Positions 7,637 to 13,625 of a DNA stretch of 15,015 nucleotides are shown here, piece by piece. Both the position numbers and the translations under genes were made by a program. Position 1 is the stretch's first letter, and every line of letters begins with the position of its first letter. Source of the DNA: Lachnospiraceae bacterium (GTDB taxonomy: Bacteria; Bacillota; Clostridia; Lachnospirales; Lachnospiraceae). The stretch is taken from assembly GCA_902362715.1 (NCBI GenBank), contig CABIXN010000009.1, positions 99,980-114,994 of the forward strand, in the 5' to 3' direction. The notes under the pieces were generated by a model. It had not been told where the DNA came from and did not search any database. It saw only the letters and a list, made by a program, of their open reading frames with translations.

Positions 7637-8932
7637 TTACTTTTTCTCCAGCATCATAGCCAACACATTCTGGCTTCCGCCAAATCCACGGATCAGTGCA
7701 TGGTCTACCGGATGTTTCACCTGTGATATTCCTGCTTCTCCCCGCATCTGTCTTACTGTTTCGTAAAGATCATGGAGACCTGATGCTCCTGCCGCATGTC
7801 CGTACTGGCAGCGGCCGCCGTTTGTATTTACCGGACGGTCACCGTCAAAGGCAATCCGGCCTTCCATGGTGTATTCCCAGCCCTGGCCTTTTGGCAGATA
7901 TTCGCAGGCTTCTGCTGAGAGCATTTCGGACTGGTTGTAAAAATCGTTGGTCATAAACAAATCCATGTCCGCTCCAGAAAGTCCCGTTAATTCTTTTACC
8001 TGTTTATATGCATTCTCTGTTGCCTGCATTTCCAGTCTCGGATTGCTGATTTCCAGACAGGAGTGTCCTACTCCCAGAACTTCAATGGGGTGATCTGTAT
8101 ATTGATATGCCAGCTCTGTAGGACATACAATCACTGCTGCCGCACCGTCACAGCGCTGCTCAAAATGACTTGCACGCATATATTTTCCAATCAGCGGATT
8201 AAATTTGGAATGGAGATATTCCTCTGCTGTATCCATACCATTTGCATAAGCCAGTTCTTCATAAGTATTGTTGCAAATACTTAAAGGATTTAAGGCTGCC
8301 CCCCGGCGGCAGTTTACAGAGAGATTTGTCATCATCCGGTCTATCTCATCTTCACTGAGCTGATTCTCATTTACATAGTAGTCCAGCCAGGACTCAGAGT
8401 TAAAGGGGAGCGCCCCTCTGGTAAACATGGTGTATTCTCTTGGCATTGTAGAGCAGAGCACGTCATGAAAAATAGCATCGGTTCCGAACCGGCGCTTTGT
8501 AAGAACTCTTGTAGGATATGCAATAGAATAAGGCATCTCAATGCATCCGCTTAAAACCATATCATACGTACCGGAAGCTACCAGGTTTACTGCATTTTCC
8601 AAAGCAATATAGCCGGTGGCACAGGCTTCGCTGTGATGAAGAGATCCCTTTCCTTTCATGCCCAGCCAGTTCGCCACATGCATATTGGGAGTGGCGTAAT
8701 TACTGGTCCAGCCCGGGCCTGCCATGCCGTGGACATAAAACTCTACATCACTTCCGTCTACCCCTGCATCTTTCATGGCATCACGGGCTGCATAAGCAAA
8801 CAATTCCGCCTCATTCATGCCGTCCACAGACGGATCATCCAGAACACGAATAAAGGGCGTTGCTCCTACGCCAATGATGGAAACACTTCTTGTATATGGT
8901 TTCAGTTTTGGAATATTATCATTAAAATTCAT
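7637..8932 (-). CDS. Thiolase-fold acyl-CoA acetyltransferase, SCP-x/archaeal type
   Basis: A 431-residue Claisen condensation/thiolytic cleavage enzyme. The first-half nucleophile is Cys104 in HHSEACATGYIAL (99-111). The second half carries NTNGGRCQYGHAAGASG (369-385), with His379 at the usual catalytic His, and ends RGFGGSQN (415-422) instead of the CxGGG of classic thiolases. The missing second cysteine and the DUF35 neighbour are typical of SCP-x/archaeal thiolases that work with a DUF35 partner. The segment TNDFYNQ (328-334) stands where HDCF/NEAF is usual, so the oxyanion-hole residue may be altered. The start at 8932 has AGGAGG 7 nt upstream. It is the first gene of the operon, divergent from the PucR-type regulator. 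Probable role: cleave or form a beta-ketoacyl thioester; direction and substrate unknown. Confidence 0.9.
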   Translation of the reverse strand: MNFNDNIPKLKPYTRSVSIIGVGATPFIRVLDDPSVDGMNEAELFAYAARDAMKDAGVDGSDVEFYVHGMAGPGWTSNYATPNMHVANWLGMKGKGSLHHSEACATGYIALENAVNLVASGTYDMVLSGCIEMPYSIAYPTRVLTKRRFGTDAIFHDVLCSTMPREYTMFTRGALPFNSESWLDYYVNENQLSEDEIDRMMTNLSVNCRRGAALNPLSICNNTYEELAYANGMDTAEEYLHSKFNPLIGKYMRASHFEQRCDGAAAVIVCPTELAYQYTDHPIEVLGVGHSCLEISNPRLEMQATENAYKQVKELTGLSGADMDLFMTNDFYNQSEMLSAEACEYLPKGQGWEYTMEGRIAFDGDRPVNTNGGRCQYGHAAGASGLHDLYETVRQMRGEAGISQVKHPVDHALIRGFGGSQNVLAMMLEKK

Positions 8933-8961
8933 GTTTTTACCTCCTCTTATCTTCTGCCTTC

Positions 8962-9028
8962 ATTTTAACAGCAAAAGAATTTCAAAGGTTTACTTACTCT
9001 GTCAGAAAAAGAAAGCCGTTTTTCTACA
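8962..9028 (-). promoter_or_regulatory. Activated promoter of the thiolase operon
   Basis: In the 183-bp divergent spacer, a 34-bp element (8995-9028; core AGAAAAAG...CCGTTTTTCTACA on plus, with dyad arms AGAAAAA at 9004-9010 and TTTTTCT at 9019-9025) is followed, reading on the minus strand, by a -10-like TAAAAT at 8962-8967 after exactly 27 bp. The -35 position (AACCTT) is poor, suggesting dependence on an activator bound at about -40 to -73. The same layout recurs before the ferredoxin. Confidence 0.6.
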
Positions 9029-9036
9029 TCAGTGAC

Positions 9037-9072
9037 GAAAAGCTGTTTTTCCCTGCAAAAATATGATATACT
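9037..9072 (+). promoter_or_regulatory. Candidate pucR-type gene promoter with operator
   Basis: TATACT at 9067-9072 could be the -10 of the regulator gene; 17 bp upstream only a poor TGTTTT is present. A palindromic GAAAAGCTGTTTTTC (9037-9051) overlaps that -35 position and shares 12 of 13 bases (9039-9051) with the thiolase operator (9012-9024), which suggests autoregulation. The promoter is tentative; the palindrome is plain. Confidence 0.4.
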
Positions 9073-9115
9073 CCTGATAAATTCAGAATCTATTTTTCCG
9101 GTAAAAGGAGGCACC

Positions 9116-10657
9116 ATGTACATAGGATTAAAAAATATTCAGCACTTATTTTCAGATCTTCCCCACCTGCTCACCGGTTCAGACGGCATTCACTGCCTCA
9201 CCGGATGGAACAAGCTTGCCACAGCCCCCCGGCCTTATACAGATCATCTGCTGTATGTATGTGAATACTCTCAGGATTTTGACCTTTCTTCCTTTACCGA
9301 TGAGATGCATGTTCTGTGCATTGCAGTACCCGGCTCAGATTTAAAACTGTGCTCCCAAAAATTTCCGGATACATTAAGTCTCCTTCTAATCGAAACCAGC
9401 GATCCGGAAACGGTTTATACACAGCTGCAGAATTATTTCAACATGCAGTGCGGAGTGGGAATGTTTGGACAGACACTTCTGGAATTTCTTTCCTTTGAAG
9501 ACGGCCTCCAGCCTGCCATTGAACATGCCTATGGCGTCTTTCAGAACCCGGTTTTTGTTTTTGACACCAACTACAATCTCATAGCCGCTACCTGGAAAGC
9601 CATAGAGAAATTAAATATTCAGGATCAGGTCATCGTAAACCGCCAGTTTTCAGATCAGGATTTCCAGATGGTAAACCGTCAAAACCACCTCCACAATAAA
9701 GTGCGGAAAAGTGAAATTCCAATCAGAGCTTATAATGAGAAACTTGGATATGAGCAGATGTACTGTACCATCAATACCAAAAAAGATCTGGGACACATTG
9801 TTGTATCCGCCGTTAATAAACCCTTAGAGCCCATTGACACCGAGTTTCTGCTGATTCTAAAAAAATATGTCAATCAGCAGCTGAAAAAGGACTCCTTTAT
9901 CCGGATGTCCCGGGGTTTTAACTATGAATATTTTCTAAAAGACCTGCTGGATAAAAAAATAGCAACCGACCGTGCCAACCTGACTCAGATGAACTATGTG
10001 AAAAGTGAATTTTCCGGCAACATGTATTGTATGGTTGTGGAAACTGCCAGAAGTACATCTGCCATTAATACCTCGCATATCAGAAATCTTGTGGAAAGCC
10101 GCTATCCCTATTCCAAAACAATCATCTATAACGGTCAGATCATCGCCATTATAACTATACAAAAACACCAGCTGATTCCGGAAGAATATGTAATCACCGG
10201 ACAGAAAATCTGCCAGGAAAACAGTCTCTTTGCCGGACTGAGCAACTGTTTTCAGGATATTATGAAATTTGAAGAATACTATCATCAGGCGCTTCGCTCT
10301 ATCGAGCTTGGAGTCTGCCACAGCAATGAACCAAATTTGTTCTGCTACAAAGATTATTATCTGGAGCACGTAAAAAATATTTTTGTGCAGAAAGAATCCC
10401 AGGACACCTTCTGTCATCCCAAGATGAAATTTTTAATGGACTATGACAAAGAACACCACTCAGAGCTGGCATACACCCTGTATATGTATCTGATTCACGA
10501 ACGCAATCTGGCAGCTGCTGCTGAAGCTATGGAAATGCACCGTTCCTCTCTTGTTTACCGTTTTAAAAAAATAGATTCTCTGCTGGGAGAGGATTTCGAT
10601 GATTATAAAGACCGGATGTATCTGATTCTTTCCTATGAAATGAATAAAGAATCCTGA
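9116..10657 (+). CDS. PucR/CdaR-type transcriptional regulator
   Basis: A 513-residue DNA-binding regulator. The C-terminal HTH_30-type domain (about 445-508) is clear: LAYTLYMYLIHERNLAAAAEAMEMHRSSLVYRFKKIDSLLG, followed by a terminal LILSYEMN helix. Before it lies a GGDEF-like CdaR region (about 295-400). The N-terminal half (1-260) has no motif I can name with certainty and includes a segment FVFDTNYNLIAAT (147-159) reminiscent of a PAS/GAF sensory fold. The start is placed at 9116, where AGGAGG lies 4 nt upstream; a GTG start at 9032 is possible but lacks such a site. Divergent orientation and the shared operator sequences make it the likely activator of the thiolase-to-hydrogenase operon (inference). 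The effector is unknown; relatives respond to purine breakdown products, sugar acids or other metabolites. Confidence 0.9.
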   Translation: MYIGLKNIQHLFSDLPHLLTGSDGIHCLTGWNKLATAPRPYTDHLLYVCEYSQDFDLSSFTDEMHVLCIAVPGSDLKLCSQKFPDTLSLLLIETSDPETVYTQLQNYFNMQCGVGMFGQTLLEFLSFEDGLQPAIEHAYGVFQNPVFVFDTNYNLIAATWKAIEKLNIQDQVIVNRQFSDQDFQMVNRQNHLHNKVRKSEIPIRAYNEKLGYEQMYCTINTKKDLGHIVVSAVNKPLEPIDTEFLLILKKYVNQQLKKDSFIRMSRGFNYEYFLKDLLDKKIATDRANLTQMNYVKSEFSGNMYCMVVETARSTSAINTSHIRNLVESRYPYSKTIIYNGQIIAIITIQKHQLIPEEYVITGQKICQENSLFAGLSNCFQDIMKFEEYYHQALRSIELGVCHSNEPNLFCYKDYYLEHVKNIFVQKESQDTFCHPKMKFLMDYDKEHHSELAYTLYMYLIHERNLAAAAEAMEMHRSSLVYRFKKIDSLLGEDFDDYKDRMYLILSYEMNKES

Positions 10658-10660
10658 AAA

Positions 10661-10694
10661 AAACCACCAAACAAAAATCAGTGTTTGGTGGTTT
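10661..10694. terminator. Bidirectional intrinsic terminator
   Basis: Perfect 13-bp stem AAACCACCAAACA (10661-10673) / TGTTTGGTGGTTT (10682-10694) with an 8-nt loop. A T-run follows on the plus strand (10692-10695), and a seven-base A-run, reading as T-run on minus, lies at 10657-10663. It sits 3 nt after the regulator stop and serves the convergent pucR-type and tusA-like genes. Confidence 0.92.
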
Positions 10695-10717
10695 TATACT
10701 ATCTGATATGAAATTTT

Positions 10718-10780
10718 CAAGTCCCGCTTTCGCGAGATTTGGTGCGCGATTCGGGTCAGCTTTGCTGACAACATTTTATT
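10718..10780 (+). repeat. 63-bp hairpin repeat, copy 1
   Basis: Matches 12259-12321 at 57 of 63 positions in the same orientation. It contains an imperfect 10-bp hairpin (CAAGTCCCGC / GCGAGATTTG, 4-nt loop; one mismatch, one wobble) and a second 6-bp hairpin GTCAGC-TTT-GCTGAC (10755-10769). Its right end runs into the tusA-like stop codon (10776-10778). No coding capacity; possible MITE-like, REP-like or RNA 3'-end element. Confidence 0.8.
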
Positions 10781-10985
10781 TTTTTAATCTTAATGTGAAC
10801 TCATCTTCCACTGCTTCACATTCCACTTTATATCCCTGACTATTTCCAAGACGGGTAACATTTTCTACCGCACATTTATCATCTACCAGTACTTCTAGTT
10901 CACGGGGATTTGTGTTTTTTATTTCTTTCTGCACCAGCATCATCGGCATGGGGCAGGATAAACCTCTGGCATCTATTTGTTTCAT
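10776..10985 (-). CDS. TusA/SirA/YedF-like sulfurtransferase domain protein
   Basis: A 69-residue protein, MKQIDARGLSCPMPMMLVQK at its start, with the TusA-family CPxP motif (Cys11-Pro-Met-Pro) in the standard position, followed by the EVLVDDKCAVENV strand-helix. TusA proteins carry persulfide (or, in selenium clusters, possibly selenide) on this cysteine. It lacks the extra C-terminal domain of the longer selenium-associated YedF proteins. Start ATG 10985 overlaps the yedE stop as ATGA, so the two are translationally coupled, and the pair probably handles sulfur or selenium entering through YedE. The stop is TAA, and no in-frame TGA suggests a selenocysteine extension. Confidence 0.93.
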   Translation of the reverse strand: MKQIDARGLSCPMPMMLVQKEIKNTNPRELEVLVDDKCAVENVTRLGNSQGYKVECEAVEDEFTLRLKK

Positions 10986-12046
10986 GATTTTTTCCTTCCT
11001 ATACATCCTGCTGAAATAACAAGAGCAACAACAAAACCTATGATTACCGCAATTTTTCCGTTGGCGGTAGGACCGTCCGCGGAAGAAGCCAGGCCGAAAT
11101 TGTGGCAGAATGCAGCTCCCGCCATCATTCCGATTACTGTAATTGCAGAATCCGAATTTCCCTCGCCGGTTAAAATCAGCTGACGCAGCGGGCAGCCCCC
11201 AAGCAGTATGGATAACCATCCAACCAATGCCATTCCAAGGAAATTCCAAAGACCGTCATTGTGTGCTACCGGCTGTCCGGTAAATCCCGGATGAAAAGTT
11301 CCAAGAATCAAATTGCCGATAAGAACTGTTACAATAATGGCAATAAATCCCATAATCAGTCCAAAATCCTTAAACATCACTGCATTTCGAATGCCGCCGG
11401 CCATACACATCCGGCTTCTCTGGCAGAATGCCCCCACAATCAGTCCTACAGCAAGGGAAACAATCCACAGAGCATGCATACTTCCAGGCCCTTCCCCGGA
11501 TGCTTTAAATAAAGCAGGGAACAAAAGGGAGAAAATAAACAGAATCAAAAACAAAACGGGAAGAGCAAGTCCCTCTCCTTTTGACTGTCTGTAAGCCCTG
11601 TTTAAAGTAAAGCCCCGTTTCAGGAAGATAATTCCAACTAAAATACCTCCCACAAAACCAATCAGTCCTGCAATGGCATTCCAGTCTCCGCCGCCGATAC
11701 GGATAACCATGCGCAGAGGACACCCAAGAAACATCAACGCGCCAATCATCACAAAAGCCCCCATGATAAACCGCAGCATTGGTGAAGATCCGCCTTTTCC
11801 TTTAAATTCTTTGGCCGCAGCTGCCATCACAAGCGCTCCCAGTATAATACCCACAATTTCAGGTCTGAAATACTGAACAATTCCCGCCTGGTGAAGTCCC
11901 GCCGCACCTGTAATATCTCTTAAAAAACAGGCAATGCAAAATCCCATATTAGCCGGATTTCCAAGCCATGTAAGCAAAATGGCCGCAATTCCTATGATCA
12001 CACCGGTTATCAGTATGATCCAGTTTTGTGTTAAAAACTTTTTCAT
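10982..12046 (-). CDS. yedE: YedE/YeeE-family putative selenium (or sulfur) transporter
   Basis: A 354-residue polytopic membrane protein with about nine or ten hydrophobic segments arranged as a duplicated YeeE/YedE unit. The conserved cysteine motifs appear twice: GFCIACFLRD and FLGCPLRMVI in the first half, RSRMCMAGGIRN and LGGCPLRQLI in the second. In the YeeE thiosulfate transporter such cysteines line the path; in Firmicutes and other selenium-using bacteria this relative is annotated as a putative selenium transporter (family-level knowledge, not biochemical proof). The start is set at 12046 (MKKFLTQNW) with GGAAGAGGTGG upstream; the longer frame from 12073 would start inside the leader hairpin. 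The gene overlaps the TusA-like gene by 4 nt. Confidence 0.92.
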   Translation of the reverse strand: MKKFLTQNWIILITGVIIGIAAILLTWLGNPANMGFCIACFLRDITGAAGLHQAGIVQYFRPEIVGIILGALVMAAAAKEFKGKGGSSPMLRFIMGAFVMIGALMFLGCPLRMVIRIGGGDWNAIAGLIGFVGGILVGIIFLKRGFTLNRAYRQSKGEGLALPVLFLILFIFSLLFPALFKASGEGPGSMHALWIVSLAVGLIVGAFCQRSRMCMAGGIRNAVMFKDFGLIMGFIAIIVTVLIGNLILGTFHPGFTGQPVAHNDGLWNFLGMALVGWLSILLGGCPLRQLILTGEGNSDSAITVIGMMAGAAFCHNFGLASSADGPTANGKIAVIIGFVVALVISAGCIGRKKS

Positions 12047-12072
12047 AATCCACCTCTTCCTTTTTCGTACCA

Positions 12073-12119
12073 AAAGCAGCCGCCCCTCCCAGGCTGTAGC
12101 CCGGATTCGCTGCTGCTTT
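12073..12119 (-). promoter_or_regulatory. Structured 5' leader of yedE
   Basis: Outer arms AAAGCAGC and GCTGCTTT (12112-12119 and 12073-12080) enclose an inner 6-bp stem CCGGGC/GCCTGG with TACA loop (12089-12104). The one non-Watson-Crick inner pair is G-U on the minus strand but A-C on the plus strand, favouring an RNA made from the minus strand. It lies between the predicted promoter and the start codon. It matches no riboswitch consensus I recognise; it may be a simple hairpin. Confidence 0.45.
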
Positions 12120-12127
12120 CAGAGATA

Positions 12128-12157
12128 AGTATAAAAGGATGTTAAAAAAATTTCCAA
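12128..12157 (-). promoter_or_regulatory. yedE promoter
   Basis: On the minus strand, TTGGAA (12152-12157) and TATACT (12128-12133) are separated by 18 bp, a plausible housekeeping sigma promoter starting near 12121 and leaving a 75-nt leader. The LysR-type palindrome lies 30 bp upstream of the -35. Confidence 0.55.
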
Positions 12158-12186
12158 TACATATATTAAATATTTTTTGATTTTTT

Positions 12187-12213
12187 ATCGGTTTTTTCGA
12201 TAGTTTTCATAGG
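12187..12213. promoter_or_regulatory. LysR-type operator upstream of yedE
   Basis: ATCGG-N5-TCGAT (12187-12201) is a T-N11-A palindrome typical of LysR regulators, followed after 7 bp by a third half-site ATAGG (12209-12213). The half-N5-half-N7-half architecture mirrors the site before the desulfurase gene at 14822-14848. Its centre is about 75 bp upstream of the predicted start of transcription, the usual LysR recognition position. AT-rich sequence around it holds nothing else recognisable. Confidence 0.6.
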
Positions 12214-12258
12214 AATCTTCATTTATATTTTCTATTTTTCTCTGCATTCCGACAAATT

Positions 12259-12321
12259 CAAGTCTCGCTCTCGCGAGACTTGGTGCGCGATTCGGATCAG
12301 CTTTGCTGACAATATTCTATT
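12259..12321 (+). repeat. 63-bp hairpin repeat, copy 2
   Basis: Second copy of the element at 10718-10780. Here the first hairpin is perfect (CAAGTCTCGC at 12259-12268, GCGAGACTTG at 12273-12282), followed by TCAGC-TTT-GCTGA (12297-12309). It lies between lysR and the yedE promoter region, so the two copies bracket yedE plus the TusA-like gene. In this copy the sequence continues into an additional inverted repeat (12287-12330). Confidence 0.8.
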
Positions 12322-12330
12322 CCGAATCGC
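12287..12330. repeat. 10-bp inverted repeat extending repeat copy 2
   Basis: GCGATTCGGA (12287-12296) and TCCGAATCGC (12321-12330) are perfect inverted arms around a 24-nt interior that itself holds the TCAGC/GCTGA hairpin. Pairing extends by GTGC/GCAC with a one-base bulge. Copy 1 lacks the right arm because the TusA-like coding sequence takes over there. It has no T-tract, so it is not a canonical terminator. Confidence 0.65.
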
Positions 12331-12367
12331 TGCACATCCTCGCAGAGCGTATATCAGATGGGGGATT

Positions 12368-12420
12368 GACTCCCGCTATTGATACCTGCTTGTTACTCAC
12401 CACCTATAGAAGCGGGAGTC
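12368..12420 (-). repeat. Inverted repeat across the lysR stop codon
   Basis: GACTCCCGCT (12368-12377) and AGCGGGAGTC (12411-12420) are perfect 10-bp arms separated by 33 nt, with the lysR TAA at 12393-12395 inside the loop. The upstream arm lies in the last codons of lysR. No T-run follows on the minus strand, so it may protect the mRNA 3' end rather than terminate. Confidence 0.55.
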
Positions 12421-13304
12421 ATCTCACATTTGATATATTTAAAAAATTGTCTTGCGCCTGTAGTCAGATGCCGCCCCTTAGGACGGATCATATAAAGACT
12501 TCTCTCTGTACTTTTTCCCGTCAGAGAAAACTTCAGTACATTCGCTGCACCTGCCGCAGCCATGCCGGAAACAATGGCTGAGCCGATTCCCAGGGCAACA
12601 GAATTTAATATTGCCTCATTATTATCCATCCGGGCTGCCATATGTATCCTTTCCGGACTGATATTATTCTCACACAAAAAGCGGTCTGCAGCCTGCTGGG
12701 TTCCGGATCCTGCTTCTCTGAAAATAAGCGGCTCTGAGAGCAGATCATTTCCCACCGCTCCCTTGGCCTGCTTTTCCCTGAAAAACTCCGTATCCGGAGT
12801 GATCAAAACCAGCCTGTCCTCCCATAACAAATCATAGCAGACCTCCTTTCGGTTAAACATACCTCCCGCAAACCCAATTTGAGCCTCCCCTTCCAGAATC
12901 ATCTTATGAACAGCTGCACTGTCACCGCTTTTTAATGTAAACAGACAATCCGGCTGCTTTTTTTTATAACCCGCAAGCACTGCCGGAAGCCGATACTGCA
13001 TAGGGATTGTGGAAGCCGCAAGCACCAGCTCAAAAGCCGTATGCTCCTGAAGCTCTCTCGCCAGATCCTCGCAGCTTTGCAGCACTGCCCTGGCATGGGC
13101 ATAGATTTTCTGTCCGGCTTCTGTAAGCAGTATTTTCCGTTTGCCGGTTCTTATAAATACCGGCACACCGCACTCTTTTTCCAGCGCGGCCACATGACCG
13201 CTGACAGTAGACTGCGCCAGATACAATTTTTCCGCTGCTGCTGTAAAGCTTTTGCACTCTACCACTGCGGCAAACACTTCCAGCTGTTTTAAATTAAAAT
13301 TCAT
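12393..13304 (-). CDS. LysR-family regulator, selenium-metabolism associated
   Basis: A 303-residue LysR-type regulator of standard length. The N-terminal winged HTH is clear (residues 3-62: LKQLEVFAAVVECKSFTAAAEKL, then STVSGHVAALEKECGVPVF, and KRKILLTEAGQ), followed by a periplasmic-binding-fold effector domain (about 88-295) with SEPLIFREAGSGT. LysR genes of this type commonly accompany YedE, DUF3343 and desulfurase genes in selenium-using Firmicutes. The start at 13304 has GGGAGG 5 nt upstream. It follows DUF3343 by 81 nt without a clear promoter, so it is probably the third gene of the desulfurase operon and self-regulated through the 14822-14848 site. The effector is unknown; a selenium or sulfur metabolite is an inference from context. 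Confidence 0.93.
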   Translation of the reverse strand: MNFNLKQLEVFAAVVECKSFTAAAEKLYLAQSTVSGHVAALEKECGVPVFIRTGKRKILLTEAGQKIYAHARAVLQSCEDLARELQEHTAFELVLAASTIPMQYRLPAVLAGYKKKQPDCLFTLKSGDSAAVHKMILEGEAQIGFAGGMFNRKEVCYDLLWEDRLVLITPDTEFFREKQAKGAVGNDLLSEPLIFREAGSGTQQAADRFLCENNISPERIHMAARMDNNEAILNSVALGIGSAIVSGMAAAGAANVLKFSLTGKSTERSLYMIRPKGRHLTTGARQFFKYIKCEMTPASIGGE

Positions 13305-13385
13305 AGACGCCTCCCTGGCCTGCCCCTCTTTGGGGGATAAAAACTAATACTTCCACACCTTTTTTACCTGGATAACTGCCTGATT

Positions 13386-13625
13386 CTAAAGATATACCTC
13401 ATATACCTCATATATCTCATCATATTCCAACCCTGTCAGCGCCCTTTCCACCTGTTCTCGTTCTGTAACCGGTGCGCACCAGGCGATTCCGCAGTCCGAT
13501 GTCACAGATCTTGGAACCGGAGCCAGACGTCCCAAAATCTCCTGCTGCTTACATTGCTTTTCCATAGCCATTGCATCTGCAGTTGTATGAAAGGTAATTA
13601 CCAGCATTAACTTTTTTTCTCTCAT
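13386..13625 (-). CDS. DUF3343 protein (putative sulfur/selenium carrier)
   Basis: A 79-residue protein with the DUF3343 layout: a beta strand (LMLVITFHTTADAMAMEK), then the LAPVPRSVTSDCGIAW segment, whose P-x-P-R and CGIAW cysteine (Cys45) are the conserved part of the family. It has the size and fold pattern of small carrier proteins and regularly neighbours desulfurases and YedE in selenium clusters; its biochemical role is not established. It overlaps the desulfurase stop as ATGA (13622-13625). The C-terminus EIYEVYEVYL is encoded by a three-copy 9-bp repeat (13392-13418), a possible slippage site. Confidence 0.9.
   Translation of the reverse strand: MREKKLMLVITFHTTADAMAMEKQCKQQEILGRLAPVPRSVTSDCGIAWCAPVTEREQVERALTGLEYDEIYEVYEVYL

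Noticed and set aside
9935..10417. 160-codon minus-strand open frame inside the regulator
   Set aside because: Antisense to the PucR-type coding sequence, with no start signal; the plus-strand protein is clearly the real gene.
10718..10780. CRISPR-like repeat
   Set aside because: Only two copies, 1.5 kb apart with genes between them, no regular spacers and no cas genes.
10776..11249. 157-residue version of the TusA-like protein
   Set aside because: The first 88 codons overlap yedE in another frame; the CPMP-containing protein starts at 10985 in a classic ATGA overlap with yedE.
12062..12126. Known riboswitch (SAM, cobalamin, Moco, THF, ZTP) in the yedE leader
   Set aside because: I compared remembered consensus cores and none fits; only a generic nested hairpin is supported.
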